A stretch of DNA of 64,000 nucleotides. Source: Mycolicibacterium sp. S2-37. Lineage in GTDB: Bacteria; Actinomycetota; Actinomycetes; Mycobacteriales; Mycobacteriaceae. The stretch's first letter is position 1, and each line of letters starts with the position of its first letter. Both the position numbers and the translations under genes were made by a program. Of the stretch, positions 9,817-17,818 are shown in pieces. Location: positions 62,001 through 126,000 of the forward strand of contig NZ_JAFEVR010000005.1 of NCBI RefSeq assembly GCF_017352375.1, given 5' to 3'. The notes under the pieces are model-generated. The model saw nothing but the letters and a program-made list of their open reading frames with translations. It was not told the DNA's origin and did no database searches.

Positions 9817-10806
9817 GTGGCCACACTCGACGAGTTCCGCAAAGCGGGTGAGGCCCTTCGCAACTGGGGTCGCTGGGGTGCGGCCGACGAACTCGGCACA
9901 CTGAACTTCATCACGCCGGACAAGGTCGCCGAAGGCGCCGGCCTGGTTCGGCACGGCAAGGTCTTCCCGCTGGGCGTCGACTTCGGCTCCGCAGGTCCTC
10001 AGGGCGCGTTCCAGTACCGGCCCAACCCGATGCACGTGATGACCGTCGACGGCGGCGACGCGCACACCCTGGTGAAGTACGGCCCGGACTGGCTGAAGAA
10101 CACCGTCGCCCAGCAGCTCGCGGGCTACTTCGTCGACAACCCATTCCGGTTCAACGATGACATGATCATCATGCCGCTGCAGGCGGCGACGCAGTGGGAT
10201 GCGCTGTCGCACGTCTACTACGACGACGAACTGTACAACGGGTTCCCTGCGGACTCCGTGACCAGTCAGGGTGCCTTCCACTGCGGCATCGACAAGGTCG
10301 ACAGTAAGGGCATCACCTCGCGCGGCGTGCTGCTCGACGTGGTCCGTCATCGCGGCGCGGACACCTTCCTGGCGCACGGCAATCCGATCACCCCGGACGA
10401 ACTCGACGAGGTGGCCCGGTCGCAGGGCGTCACGGTGGGGACCGGCGACATCGTGCTGGTGCGGACCGGGTGGTGGGACAGGTTCCTCGAGGCAGGTGAC
10501 GGCACCGAGCCCTACTCGGGCCTGGACTGGCGCTGCGCCGCATGGCTGCACGAGCACGAGGTGGCTGCGGTGGCCGCCGACAACCTGATGGTCGAAGACC
10601 CGGCCTCGGGCGTCGAGGGCACCATCCTGCCGATGCACATGCTGTGCCTGCGGGATATGGGCCTGATGCTCGGCGAGTACTGGGACCTCGGGGCGCTGGC
10701 CGCCGACTGCGCCGCCGACGGCGTGTACGAATTCCAACTCATCGCACCACCTTTGCGGGTGACGGGCGCGGTCGGCGCGCCGGTGAACCCCATCGCGATC
10801 AAGTGA
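9817..10806 (+). CDS. cyclase family protein (kynurenine formamidase-like hydrolase)
   Basis: A 329-residue member of the cyclase/kynurenine formamidase family of metal-dependent hydrolases. Seen: LQAATQWDALSHVYYDD (metal-binding WDALSH replaces the usual DxxTH-type motif), GVLLDVVRHRG, TGDIVLVRTGWWDRF and the Glu/His-containing C-terminal third. Length is normal for the mycobacterial long form. I chose the GTG at 9817, 1 nt past the preceding stop, because family members start near ATLDEFR. It could hydrolyse an amide or lactone produced by the oxygenases encoded upstream. Function is inferred from the family only. Confidence 0.78.
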   Translation: MATLDEFRKAGEALRNWGRWGAADELGTLNFITPDKVAEGAGLVRHGKVFPLGVDFGSAGPQGAFQYRPNPMHVMTVDGGDAHTLVKYGPDWLKNTVAQQLAGYFVDNPFRFNDDMIIMPLQAATQWDALSHVYYDDELYNGFPADSVTSQGAFHCGIDKVDSKGITSRGVLLDVVRHRGADTFLAHGNPITPDELDEVARSQGVTVGTGDIVLVRTGWWDRFLEAGDGTEPYSGLDWRCAAWLHEHEVAAVAADNLMVEDPASGVEGTILPMHMLCLRDMGLMLGEYWDLGALAADCAADGVYEFQLIAPPLRVTGAVGAPVNPIAIK

Positions 10807-10817
10807 CAGGGGAGACC

Positions 10818-11426
10818 ATGACCGTGTCCACCGCCGGCTCCGCAGCCGCCGGCACCGGAGAGGGCCCGCTGGTCGTCGGCCTCGGCGGCACGCTGCGTGC
10901 CAATTCGTCGACGGAACGGGCGGTGCGCCACTGCCTGGACGCGGTGGCGCGCCAGGGCGGGCGCATCCGGATGTTCGCCGGCCCGGACCTCGACCTGCCG
11001 ATGTACGCACCGCACTCGCTCGAGCGCACCCCACGGGCGCTGGAACTGGTCGCCGCGCTGCGTGACGCCGATGCGGTGGTGGTCGGCTCTCCGGGGTATC
11101 ACGGCGCCATCTCGGGACTGGTGAAGAACGCCCTCGACTACATCGAGGATCTGCGGGAGGACCCGCGGGTGTATCTCGACAACACTCCGTGGGGGTGTAT
11201 CAGCTGCGCGTACGGCTGGCAGGCCGCGGTGGGCACCCTCGGGCAGCTGCGCTCGATCGGCCATGCGCTGCGCGCCTGGCCGACGCCGCTCGGTGTGGCC
11301 ATCAACTCGGCCGACAGGATCTGGGACGACGCGGGCGAACTCGTCGACGAGCCGGTACGCAACCAGCTCGACATGCTGGCCGGCCAGGTGCTCAGGTTCG
11401 CGCAGGCACACCGGACCGAAACATGA
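10818..11426 (+). CDS. NAD(P)H-dependent FMN reductase
   Basis: A 202-residue flavodoxin-like reductase. The FMN phosphate loop GGTLRANSSTERAVRHC is near residues 24-40 and the second FMN-contacting motif GSPGYHGAISGLVKNALDY near 93-111; both are standard for the SsuE/ArsH-type family. It starts 11 nt after the cyclase gene with GGGGA before the ATG, and overlaps the next gene by ATGA. It is well placed to supply reduced FMN to the luciferase-like monooxygenase at 7683-9002, giving a two-component oxygenase. That pairing is inferred from operon context. Confidence 0.85.
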   Translation: MTVSTAGSAAAGTGEGPLVVGLGGTLRANSSTERAVRHCLDAVARQGGRIRMFAGPDLDLPMYAPHSLERTPRALELVAALRDADAVVVGSPGYHGAISGLVKNALDYIEDLREDPRVYLDNTPWGCISCAYGWQAAVGTLGQLRSIGHALRAWPTPLGVAINSADRIWDDAGELVDEPVRNQLDMLAGQVLRFAQAHRTET

Positions 11427-12259
11427 AGGCGATTCGCCGCACCGTCGGCGTCGACGGTCTGTCGACGTCGTATCTGGAAGCGGGACAGGGAGATCCGGTC
11501 GTCCTGCTGCACGGCGGCGAGTTCGGCGCCACCGCCGAGCTCGGCTGGGAGCGCAGCATCGATGCCCTGGCCGAGCACTACCGGGTGCTCGCCCCCGACA
11601 TGCTCGGCTTCGGCGGCTCGGCGAAGGTGATCGACTTCAACGACGGCCGAGGCATGCGGATCCGCCACATCGCGCGGTTCTGCGCGACGCTCGGCGTGGA
11701 GCGCGCGCACTTCGTCGGCAACTCGATGGGTGCGATCAACCTGCTCGTCGACGCGACCTGTCCCGCGCCGGTGCTGCCCGTCGCCAGCCTCGTCGCGATC
11801 TGTGGCGGCGGCGAGATCCAGCGCAACGAACACAGCGCCGCACTGTACGAGTACGACGCGACGCGCGAGGGGATGCGCAGGATCGTCACGGCGCTGTTCG
11901 CCGACCCGTCCTACCCGGCCGACGACGATTACGTGGATCGGCGTTACCAGTCGAGCATCGCGCCCGGCGCCTGGGAGGCGTTGGCGGCGGCCCGGTTCCG
12001 CAGGCCCGGTCTCGAACCGCCGCCCACTCCGTCGGCCGATCGCGCCTACCAGCGCATCGACGTGCCGACCCTGATCATCGAGGGCGGACGCGACAAACTG
12101 CTGCCCCCGGGCTGGGCCGCCGGAATCGCCGCGCAGATCGCCGGCGCGCGGTCGGCCGTGGTGGCCGAGGCCGGCCACTGCCCGCAACTCGAACGACCGG
12201 ACGCGGTCAACCGGTTGCTCATCGAATTCCTCGCCCACGCAGCCGTGGCGGCACCGTGA
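11423..12259 (+). CDS. alpha/beta hydrolase
   Basis: A 278-residue alpha/beta hydrolase distinct from the MhpC-like one. VVLLHGGEFGA provides the oxyanion loop near residue 29, FVGNSMGAINLL the nucleophile Ser near 100, GGRDKLLPP the acidic residue near 222 and EAGHCPQLERP the His near 251, so the triad is complete. Last gene of the 2507-12259 operon. Candidate activities are a second C-C hydrolase, an esterase or a lactonase acting after the monooxygenase. No motif separates these options. Confidence 0.82.
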   Translation: MKAIRRTVGVDGLSTSYLEAGQGDPVVLLHGGEFGATAELGWERSIDALAEHYRVLAPDMLGFGGSAKVIDFNDGRGMRIRHIARFCATLGVERAHFVGNSMGAINLLVDATCPAPVLPVASLVAICGGGEIQRNEHSAALYEYDATREGMRRIVTALFADPSYPADDDYVDRRYQSSIAPGAWEALAAARFRRPGLEPPPTPSADRAYQRIDVPTLIIEGGRDKLLPPGWAAGIAAQIAGARSAVVAEAGHCPQLERPDAVNRLLIEFLAHAAVAAP

Positions 12260-12269
12260 TCGGGTCTGC

Positions 12270-12287
12270 TTCGTCGAGATCGACGAA
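12270..12287. promoter_or_regulatory. inverted repeat TTCGTCGA-GA-TCGACGAA
   Basis: Two perfect 8-bp arms around a 2-nt centre, 10 nt after the stop of the preceding hydrolase gene. It has no following T-run. It may be an operator, or a weak terminator that separates the mhp-type operon from the SDR unit. Confidence 0.45.
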
Positions 12288-12311
12288 ATGCCGGAAGGCA
12301 CTCGTACTTTC

Positions 12312-12335
12312 CCGCCCGAATGTGCATTTGGGCGG
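12312..12335. promoter_or_regulatory. 24-nt near-palindrome upstream of SDR gene
   Basis: CCGCCC (12312-12317) pairs with GGGCGG (12330-12335), and the interior AATG-TG-CATT (12319-12328) is itself palindromic, leaving one G/T mismatch per arm. The size and symmetry fit a dimeric or tetrameric regulator site. It lies 27 nt before the GTG at 12363. Confidence 0.5.
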
Positions 12336-12362
12336 ACATCGACTCAGGGAGAGTGGGCGGCA

Positions 12363-13178
12363 GTGAGCGGCGAACTGCAGGGCAAGGTCGCGATCGTGAC
12401 CGGTGGATCGTCGGGCATCGGTCGGGGGATCGTCGAGCGTTTCGTCGCTGAGGGCGCCAAGGTGGTCATCGGCGACGTGCAGCGCGAACTGGGCGAGGCG
12501 CTCGCCGCGGAGCTGGGGCCAGACGCGCTGTTCCACCCCACCGACGTCGGAGATCAGGGACAGATCGCTGCGGTGGTGGCCACCGCCGTCGACCGGTTCG
12601 GCGGTCTGGACGTGATGGTCAACAACGCCGGCGTTTCCAGCCCGCTGCGCCGTGGGCTGTTCGACGAGGATTTCGCGGAGTTCGACCGGGTGATGCGGGT
12701 GAATCTGCTCGGCCTGATGGCGGGCACCCGTGACGCCGGAAAATACATGGCCGACAACGGCGGTGGGTCGATCATCAACCTCGGCTCCATCGGCGGGATC
12801 CAGGCCGGCGGCGGTGTGCCGGTCTACCGTTCGTCGAAGGCGGCGATCCTGCACTTCACCAAATGTGCGGCGATCGAACTGGCGCACTACGAGATCCGCG
12901 TCAACTGCATCGCGCCCGGCAACATCCCCACCCCGATCCTGGCGTCGTCGGCGACCGGCGAGGACAAGGCCCGGCTGGAGCGGTTCGAGGCCCGGATCCG
13001 CGAACAGATGCGCAACGACCGGCCGCTGAAACGGGAGGGCGTAGCAGCCGACGTCGCCGAGGCCGCCCTGTACCTGGCGACCGACCGGTCACGCTACGTC
13101 ACCGGCATCGTCCTGCCGGTCGACGGCGGGACGGTCGCGGGCAAGGTGATTCCGCGTAAGCCGGGGCCCACCGGATGA
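12363..13178 (+). CDS. short-chain dehydrogenase/reductase
   Basis: A 271-residue classical SDR with AIVTGGSSGIGRGI at about residues 10-23, NNAGVSS, NLGSIGG with the catalytic Ser and VYRSSKAAI carrying Tyr and Lys; PVDGGTVAG near the C-terminus is the usual substrate-loop end. An earlier in-frame ATG at 12288 would put the two DNA dyads inside the coding region. The GTG at 12363 starts exactly at the conserved LQGKVAIVTGG boundary and has CAGGGAGAG upstream. Its stop overlaps the TetR start (ATGA). Probable NAD(P)-dependent alcohol oxidation; substrate unknown. Confidence 0.82.
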   Translation: MSGELQGKVAIVTGGSSGIGRGIVERFVAEGAKVVIGDVQRELGEALAAELGPDALFHPTDVGDQGQIAAVVATAVDRFGGLDVMVNNAGVSSPLRRGLFDEDFAEFDRVMRVNLLGLMAGTRDAGKYMADNGGGSIINLGSIGGIQAGGGVPVYRSSKAAILHFTKCAAIELAHYEIRVNCIAPGNIPTPILASSATGEDKARLERFEARIREQMRNDRPLKREGVAADVAEAALYLATDRSRYVTGIVLPVDGGTVAGKVIPRKPGPTG

Positions 13179-13888
13179 CAGCTCACTTAAATCAGTCGCT
13201 TGACTTAAGCCCGCGCGCGGGGTTGACTGTGACGGTGACCACAGCCAGGGCCGCCCGTGCCGAGCGCGCGACCGGCACCCAGGAGGCGATCCTGCAGGCC
13301 GCCGAACGCCTCTACGCCGAGCACGGGGTCTTCGCCGTCTCGAACCGCCAGGTCAGCGAGGCTGCGGGACAGGGCAACAACGCCGCGGTGGGCTACCACT
13401 TCGGCACCAAGACCGATCTGGTGCGGGCCATCGAGCACAAACACCGCGGGCCCATCGAGCGGCTGCGCGAGCAGATGGTCTCGGAGCTGGGTCCGGCGCC
13501 CGGGATGCGTGACTGGGTCGCCTGCCTGGTGCGGCCGCTCACCGACCATCTCGAGCAACTCGGCAACCCGACCTGGTACGCCCGCTTCGCCGCACAGGTC
13601 ATGACGGATCCGGCCTACCGCGGCATCATCGTGCGCGATGCGCTGTCGTCACCGTCGCTGGTCGAGGTGATCGAAGGCATCAGCACCTGCCTGCCGGATC
13701 TGCCCGACGACGTCCGCGCCGAGCGCAACGTGATGGGCCGCAACCTTTTGATGCACAGCTGCGCGGATCGCGAACGAGGCCTGGCCAAAGGTGCACCGGT
13801 GCCCCGATCCTCCTGGAGCGCTGCGGCGTCCGGACTGATCGACGCGATGGTCGGCCTCTGGCAGGCCCCCGTCAGCGAGGAGCCGTGA
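13175..13888 (+). CDS. TetR-family regulator
   Basis: A TetR-type repressor, 237 residues from the ATG at 13175. The helix-turn-helix lies in QEAILQAAERLYAEHGV through NRQVSEAAGQGNNAAVGYHF, with the family-typical YHFGTKTDLVRAI. The C-terminal ligand domain is unrecognised. The first ~18 residues look non-structural and their DNA contains a strong dyad (13186-13209). In-frame GTG codons at 13229 and 13235 start just before TTARAARAERATGTQ and may be the true start. The gene precedes ferredoxin and P450 genes, so it probably controls this unit and perhaps the SDR. Confidence 0.85.
   Translation: MTAHLNQSLDLSPRAGLTVTVTTARAARAERATGTQEAILQAAERLYAEHGVFAVSNRQVSEAAGQGNNAAVGYHFGTKTDLVRAIEHKHRGPIERLREQMVSELGPAPGMRDWVACLVRPLTDHLEQLGNPTWYARFAAQVMTDPAYRGIIVRDALSSPSLVEVIEGISTCLPDLPDDVRAERNVMGRNLLMHSCADRERGLAKGAPVPRSSWSAAASGLIDAMVGLWQAPVSEEP
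13186..13209. promoter_or_regulatory. TetR-type operator candidate CTTAAATCA-N6-TGACTTAAG
   Basis: Arms of nine bases match at eight positions around a 6-nt centre. The site is AT-rich inside GC-rich coding DNA and contains TTGACT (13200-13205), a good -35 sequence. It sits at the 5' end of the TetR reading frame, which suggests that the coding region really begins downstream. Confidence 0.55.
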
Positions 13889-14082
13889 TGAAGATCGTCG
13901 TCGACCAGGACAAGTGTGTGTCGTCAGGACAGTGCGTGCTCAACGCCTCCGACGTCTTCGACCAACGCGAAGACGACGGTGTGGTCGAACTGCTCGTCGA
14001 CAGCCCACACCCCGACCAGGAGCCCGACGTCCGCAATGCGGCAGCCGCCTGCCCGGCCCTGGCCATCCATCTCGAGGAGTGA
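13888..14082 (+). CDS. 3Fe-4S ferredoxin
   Basis: A 64-residue ferredoxin that passes electrons to a cytochrome P450. It begins MKIVVDQDKCVSSGQC, with cysteines spaced CxxxxxC, and closes with AAACPALAI, the arrangement of single-cluster P450 ferredoxins in actinobacteria. The start could be the GTG at 13885 (GTGA overlap with the TetR stop) or the ATG at 13888; the ATG matches relatives. The P450 gene starts 4 nt downstream, so this is almost certainly its redox partner. No ferredoxin reductase is encoded nearby. Confidence 0.9.
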   Translation: MKIVVDQDKCVSSGQCVLNASDVFDQREDDGVVELLVDSPHPDQEPDVRNAAAACPALAIHLEE

Positions 14083-14086
14083 ATAC

Positions 14087-15334
14087 GTGTCGGACACTTT
14101 GACCGGATCGACAGAGGCATCCCCGGAGATCCCGGAGATCCCGGAATACCCGATGGAGCGCGACCCGCGTTGCCCGTTCGCGCCGCCCCAGCAGATGCTC
14201 GAGATGACCACGGTCAAACCGCTGTCGCGGGTGCGCATCTGGAACGGCACCACCCCGTGGCTGGTCACCGGCCACGCCGTGGCCCGCGAGCTGTTCGCCG
14301 ACTCCCGCGTCAGCGTCGACGACCGGGTCGACGGGTTCCCGCACTGGAACGAGCACATGCTCTCCACCGTCAACAAGCGGCCGCGCTCGGTGTTCACCTC
14401 CGATGCCGAGGAGCACACCAGATTCCGCCGGATGCTGTCCAAGCCGTTCACCTTCCGCCGGGTGGAGAACCTGCGGCCCGCGATCCAGCAGGTCACCGAC
14501 GAGTGCATCGACGCGATCCTGGCCGGCGACAAACCCGCCGACGTCGTCGCGAAGCTCGCACTCCCGGTGCCCACCAAGGTGATCTCGGAGATGCTCGGCG
14601 TCCCCTACGCCGACCACGAGTTCTTCCAGGAGCACGCCAACGCCGGGCTGGCGCGCTTCGCGGCTGCGGACGCCATGCAGAAGGGCGCGATGAGCCTGCA
14701 CCAGTACCTGGTCAACCTCGTCGAGGAGAAGCAGGCCCATCCGGCCGAGGATGCGGTGTCGGATCTCGCCGAACGCGTCACCGCCGGGGAGATCAGCGTC
14801 AAGGAAGCTGCGCAGCTGGGCACCGGGCTGCTGATCGCCGGGCACGAGACCACCGCCAACATGATCGGCATCGGCATCCTCGCGCTCCTGGAGAACCCCG
14901 AGCAAGCCGACTTCCTGCGCGACGCCGATGATCCGAAGGTCATCGCCAACGCGGTGGAGGAGTTGATGCGCTACCTGTCGATCATCCAGAACGGGCAGCG
15001 CCGCGTCGCCCTCGACGACATCGAGGTCGCGGGGGAGACCATCCGTGCGGGTGAGGGCATCATCATCGACCTCGCCCCGGCCAACTGGGATGCCGAGGCC
15101 TATCCCGAGCCCGACCGGCTGGACCTGCGCCGCGACGCCGGAGCGCAGCTCGGGTTCGGCTACGGCCGCCATCAGTGCGTGGGGCAGCAGCTCGCCCGCG
15201 CCGAACTGCAGATCGTGTTCCACACGCTGCTGCGTCGCATCCCCACGATGCGCCTCGCCATCCCGCTCGACGAGGTGCCGTTCAAACACGACCGCCTCGC
15301 CTACGGCGTCTACGAACTTCCCGTGACCTGGTAA
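14087..15334 (+). CDS. cytochrome P450
   Basis: A 415-residue soluble bacterial P450. The I-helix AGHETTAN is near residue 251, the ExxR motif is in VEELMRY, and the heme loop FGYGRHQCVGQQLAR holds the cysteine near residue 364. The first ~25 residues are Pro/Glu-rich and disordered (EASPEIPEIPEYPMERDP). GTG start 4 nt after the ferredoxin stop. It probably hydroxylates the pathway substrate. The adjacent ferredoxin and upstream TetR indicate an inducible monooxygenase unit. The P450 family number cannot be assigned without alignment. Confidence 0.92.
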   Translation: MSDTLTGSTEASPEIPEIPEYPMERDPRCPFAPPQQMLEMTTVKPLSRVRIWNGTTPWLVTGHAVARELFADSRVSVDDRVDGFPHWNEHMLSTVNKRPRSVFTSDAEEHTRFRRMLSKPFTFRRVENLRPAIQQVTDECIDAILAGDKPADVVAKLALPVPTKVISEMLGVPYADHEFFQEHANAGLARFAAADAMQKGAMSLHQYLVNLVEEKQAHPAEDAVSDLAERVTAGEISVKEAAQLGTGLLIAGHETTANMIGIGILALLENPEQADFLRDADDPKVIANAVEELMRYLSIIQNGQRRVALDDIEVAGETIRAGEGIIIDLAPANWDAEAYPEPDRLDLRRDAGAQLGFGYGRHQCVGQQLARAELQIVFHTLLRRIPTMRLAIPLDEVPFKHDRLAYGVYELPVTW

Positions 15335-15368
15335 CAGGCCGTCTCACAGCCCGATTGGAGTGCCAAAG

Positions 15369-16541
15369 ATGTCAGCCCCCAGCACCACCCTGTATCCCCC
15401 CGAAGGCTTCGGCGCCCCCAAGCACCGGCAAGGCCATGCGACGGAAGGCGGCCTGACCGGGCTTCCTGAAGGCACCGAGATCTTCTCCGCCGACAACCAC
15501 ATCTCCGTGGCCGACGACATCTTCTACGAACGCTTCCCCGAAGAGCTCAAGGGTGCCGCGCCCCGCATCTGGTACGAGGACGGCGCCTACATGGTCGGCA
15601 TGAAGGGCAAGGCATGGACCGGCGGCGACTTCGGCCGCGTGCTCATGCAGTACGACGATCTCGCCGGCGCCGCCTCCAACAACATCGAGGCCCGGATCCG
15701 CGAGCTCAAGGAGGACGGCATCGACAAGGAGCTGGCCTTCCCCAACGCGGTCCTGGCACTGTTCCACTACCCGGACAAGTCGTTGCGCGAGCGGGTGTTC
15801 CGCATCTACAACGAGCACATCGCCGACCTGCAGGAGCGCTCGAACGGTCACTTCTACGGCGTCGGGCTGATCAACTGGTGGGACCCCAAGGGGACCCGCA
15901 GCACCCTGGAAGAACTGAAGTCGCTGGGGCTGCGGACGTTCCTGCTGCCGCTCAACCCGGGCAAGGACGACGAGGGCAACATCTACGACTACGGCAGCAC
16001 CACGATGGACGCGGTGTGGGACGAGATCGAGGCGGCCGGCCTGCCGGTCAGCCACCACATCGGCGAGACACCGCCCAAGACGCCCTGCCAGAACAACAGT
16101 GTCGTGGTCGGCATGATGGTCAACGTCGACTCGTTCCGCGAGCAGTTCGCCAAGTACGTGTTCTCCGGCATCCTGGACCGGCACCCGTCGCTGAAGGTCG
16201 GCTGGTTCGAAGGCGGCATCGCCTGGGTTCCGACCGCGCTGCAGGATGCCGAGCACATGCTCGCCTCCTACCGGCACATGTTCAACCACGAACTGCGCCA
16301 CGACGTCCGGCACTACTGGGACAACCACATGAGTGCCTCGTTCATGGTCGACCCGCTGGGTCTGCAGCTGATCGACCGCATCGGGGTCGACAACGTGATG
16401 TGGTCGAGCGACTACCCGCACAACGAGAGCACGTTCGGCTACTCGGAGAAGTCACTGGCCACCGTCGTGGCGGCGGTCGGTCCGGAGAACGCGACCAAGA
16501 TCGTGTCCACCAACGTCCAGAAGTTCCTCGGGCTGACATGA
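15369..16541 (+). CDS. amidohydrolase family 2 (ACMSD-like) metal-dependent hydrolase
   Basis: A 390-residue TIM-barrel amidohydrolase of the ACMSD/5-carboxyvanillate decarboxylase group. Seen: FSADNHISV at about residue 40 (a DxH-like variant at strand 1), GLINWWDPKG, PVSHHIGE with the strand-5 histidine and VMWSSDYPHNEST with the strand-8 aspartate. I chose the ATG at 15369, preceded by GGAG at proper spacing; a GTG at 15360 abuts that site. It overlaps the M24 gene by ATGA. Family members decarboxylate or hydrolyse acids. A distant relative sits at 41159-42457. Confidence 0.82.
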   Translation: MSAPSTTLYPPEGFGAPKHRQGHATEGGLTGLPEGTEIFSADNHISVADDIFYERFPEELKGAAPRIWYEDGAYMVGMKGKAWTGGDFGRVLMQYDDLAGAASNNIEARIRELKEDGIDKELAFPNAVLALFHYPDKSLRERVFRIYNEHIADLQERSNGHFYGVGLINWWDPKGTRSTLEELKSLGLRTFLLPLNPGKDDEGNIYDYGSTTMDAVWDEIEAAGLPVSHHIGETPPKTPCQNNSVVVGMMVNVDSFREQFAKYVFSGILDRHPSLKVGWFEGGIAWVPTALQDAEHMLASYRHMFNHELRHDVRHYWDNHMSASFMVDPLGLQLIDRIGVDNVMWSSDYPHNESTFGYSEKSLATVVAAVGPENATKIVSTNVQKFLGLT

Positions 16542-17818
16542 CTCCGGCTGTTGACACGTCTACGCATTCCGCCGTCACCCAGATCGCCCGGACCGGGTAC
16601 ACGTGGCTGGACATCCCCGCCGAGCCCGACCTCGCCCGGATGCGCGGCGAGGTCGGTGTGCGACTGCACGCCGCAATGGCCGATCAGGGTGTGGATGCGC
16701 TGGTACTGCTGGGCAACAGCAACGTCATGTACGCCACCGGCATCAGCTGGCCGCTGGCGGATGCCGGGCTGTCGCACGTCGAGCGGCCGGTGGCCGTCGT
16801 GCTGGCCGATGATGCGCACCCCCACCTGTTCCTGCCGTTCCGCGAGGGCGCGGTCATGGAATCGGATCTGCCCGACGACCATCTGCACGGGCCGGTGTAC
16901 CTCGAATTCGACGAGGGTGTCGCCGAATTCGCCAAGCTCCTGGCCGGCCTGATTCCGGCCGGCGCGACGATCGCGACCGACGAGCTGACCGGGGCGATGC
17001 GGCGGGCCGGCAGTTCGCTGTTTCCGAGCGCACCGATCGACGTCGCCCCGGTGATCGGGGCGGCGAAGCTGGTCAAGACGATCGACCAGATCTCGTGCAT
17101 CCGGCGCGCGTGTCAGATCACCGAACAAGCCGTCGCCGAGATCCAGAGGTCGCTGGCACCGGGTGCGCGCCAGATCGACCTGTCGGCCGAATTCGTGCGC
17201 CGCACATTCGAACTCGGCGCCACCACGAACATGTTCGACTCGATCTGGCAGGTCATGCCCGCGTCCAAGGCCGAAGGAACCTGGACCACCACCGGTGATC
17301 TCGCGCTGCCCCTGCTGACCACGGAGCGCGAGCTGGCGCAGGGTGACGTGCTGTGGACCGACGTCTCCATCGCCTATCACGGCTACTGCTCCGACCACGG
17401 CCGGACCTGGATCGTCGGGCAGGATCCGACACCGGCCCAGCAGTCCCAGTTCGAGAAATGGGCCCGGATCGTGGACGCGGTGCTCTCGGTCACCAAGGCC
17501 GGTGCCACCTGCGGTGACCTCGGACGCGCGGCGACCGCGGCCGCGGGCGGCCAGAAGCCGTGGCTGCCGCACTTCTACCTGGGTCACGGCATCGGCACCA
17601 GCGCAGCCGAAATGCCCATGATCGGCACGGATCTCGGCCAGGACTGGGATGACAAGTTCGTCTTCCCGGACGGCATGCTGCTGGTGTTCGAGCCCATCGT
17701 GTGGGAGGACGGCACCGGCGGCTACCGCGGTGAGGAGATCGTGGTGGTCACCGAGGGCGGCTGGATGCCGCTGACCTCCTATCCGTACGACCCCTATGAG
17801 GTGTCCAATGGGAATTGA
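16538..17818 (+). CDS. M24-family metallopeptidase-like protein (prolidase fold), intact metal site
   Basis: A 426-residue creatinase/prolidase-fold protein. The N-terminal domain spans roughly residues 1-180. The catalytic pita-bread domain contains the five expected metal ligands: two Asp in TDVSIAYHGYCSDHGRTW, His in HFYLGHGIGT, Glu in LLVFEPIVW and Glu in YRGEEIVVV. It should bind two divalent metals and hydrolyse a C-N bond, as in prolidase, aminopeptidase P or a small-molecule amidase. It is followed, with an 11-nt overlap, by a degenerate paralogue. Its presence in a catabolic operon argues for a pathway amide rather than protein turnover; that is inference. Confidence 0.82.
   Translation: MTPAVDTSTHSAVTQIARTGYTWLDIPAEPDLARMRGEVGVRLHAAMADQGVDALVLLGNSNVMYATGISWPLADAGLSHVERPVAVVLADDAHPHLFLPFREGAVMESDLPDDHLHGPVYLEFDEGVAEFAKLLAGLIPAGATIATDELTGAMRRAGSSLFPSAPIDVAPVIGAAKLVKTIDQISCIRRACQITEQAVAEIQRSLAPGARQIDLSAEFVRRTFELGATTNMFDSIWQVMPASKAEGTWTTTGDLALPLLTTERELAQGDVLWTDVSIAYHGYCSDHGRTWIVGQDPTPAQQSQFEKWARIVDAVLSVTKAGATCGDLGRAATAAAGGQKPWLPHFYLGHGIGTSAAEMPMIGTDLGQDWDDKFVFPDGMLLVFEPIVWEDGTGGYRGEEIVVVTEGGWMPLTSYPYDPYEVSNGN

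Noticed and set aside
11263..12366. A 367-codon Arg-rich frame over the hydrolase gene
   Set aside because: Arg-rich alternate frame of a GC-rich gene; the real hydrolase frame has an intact catalytic triad.
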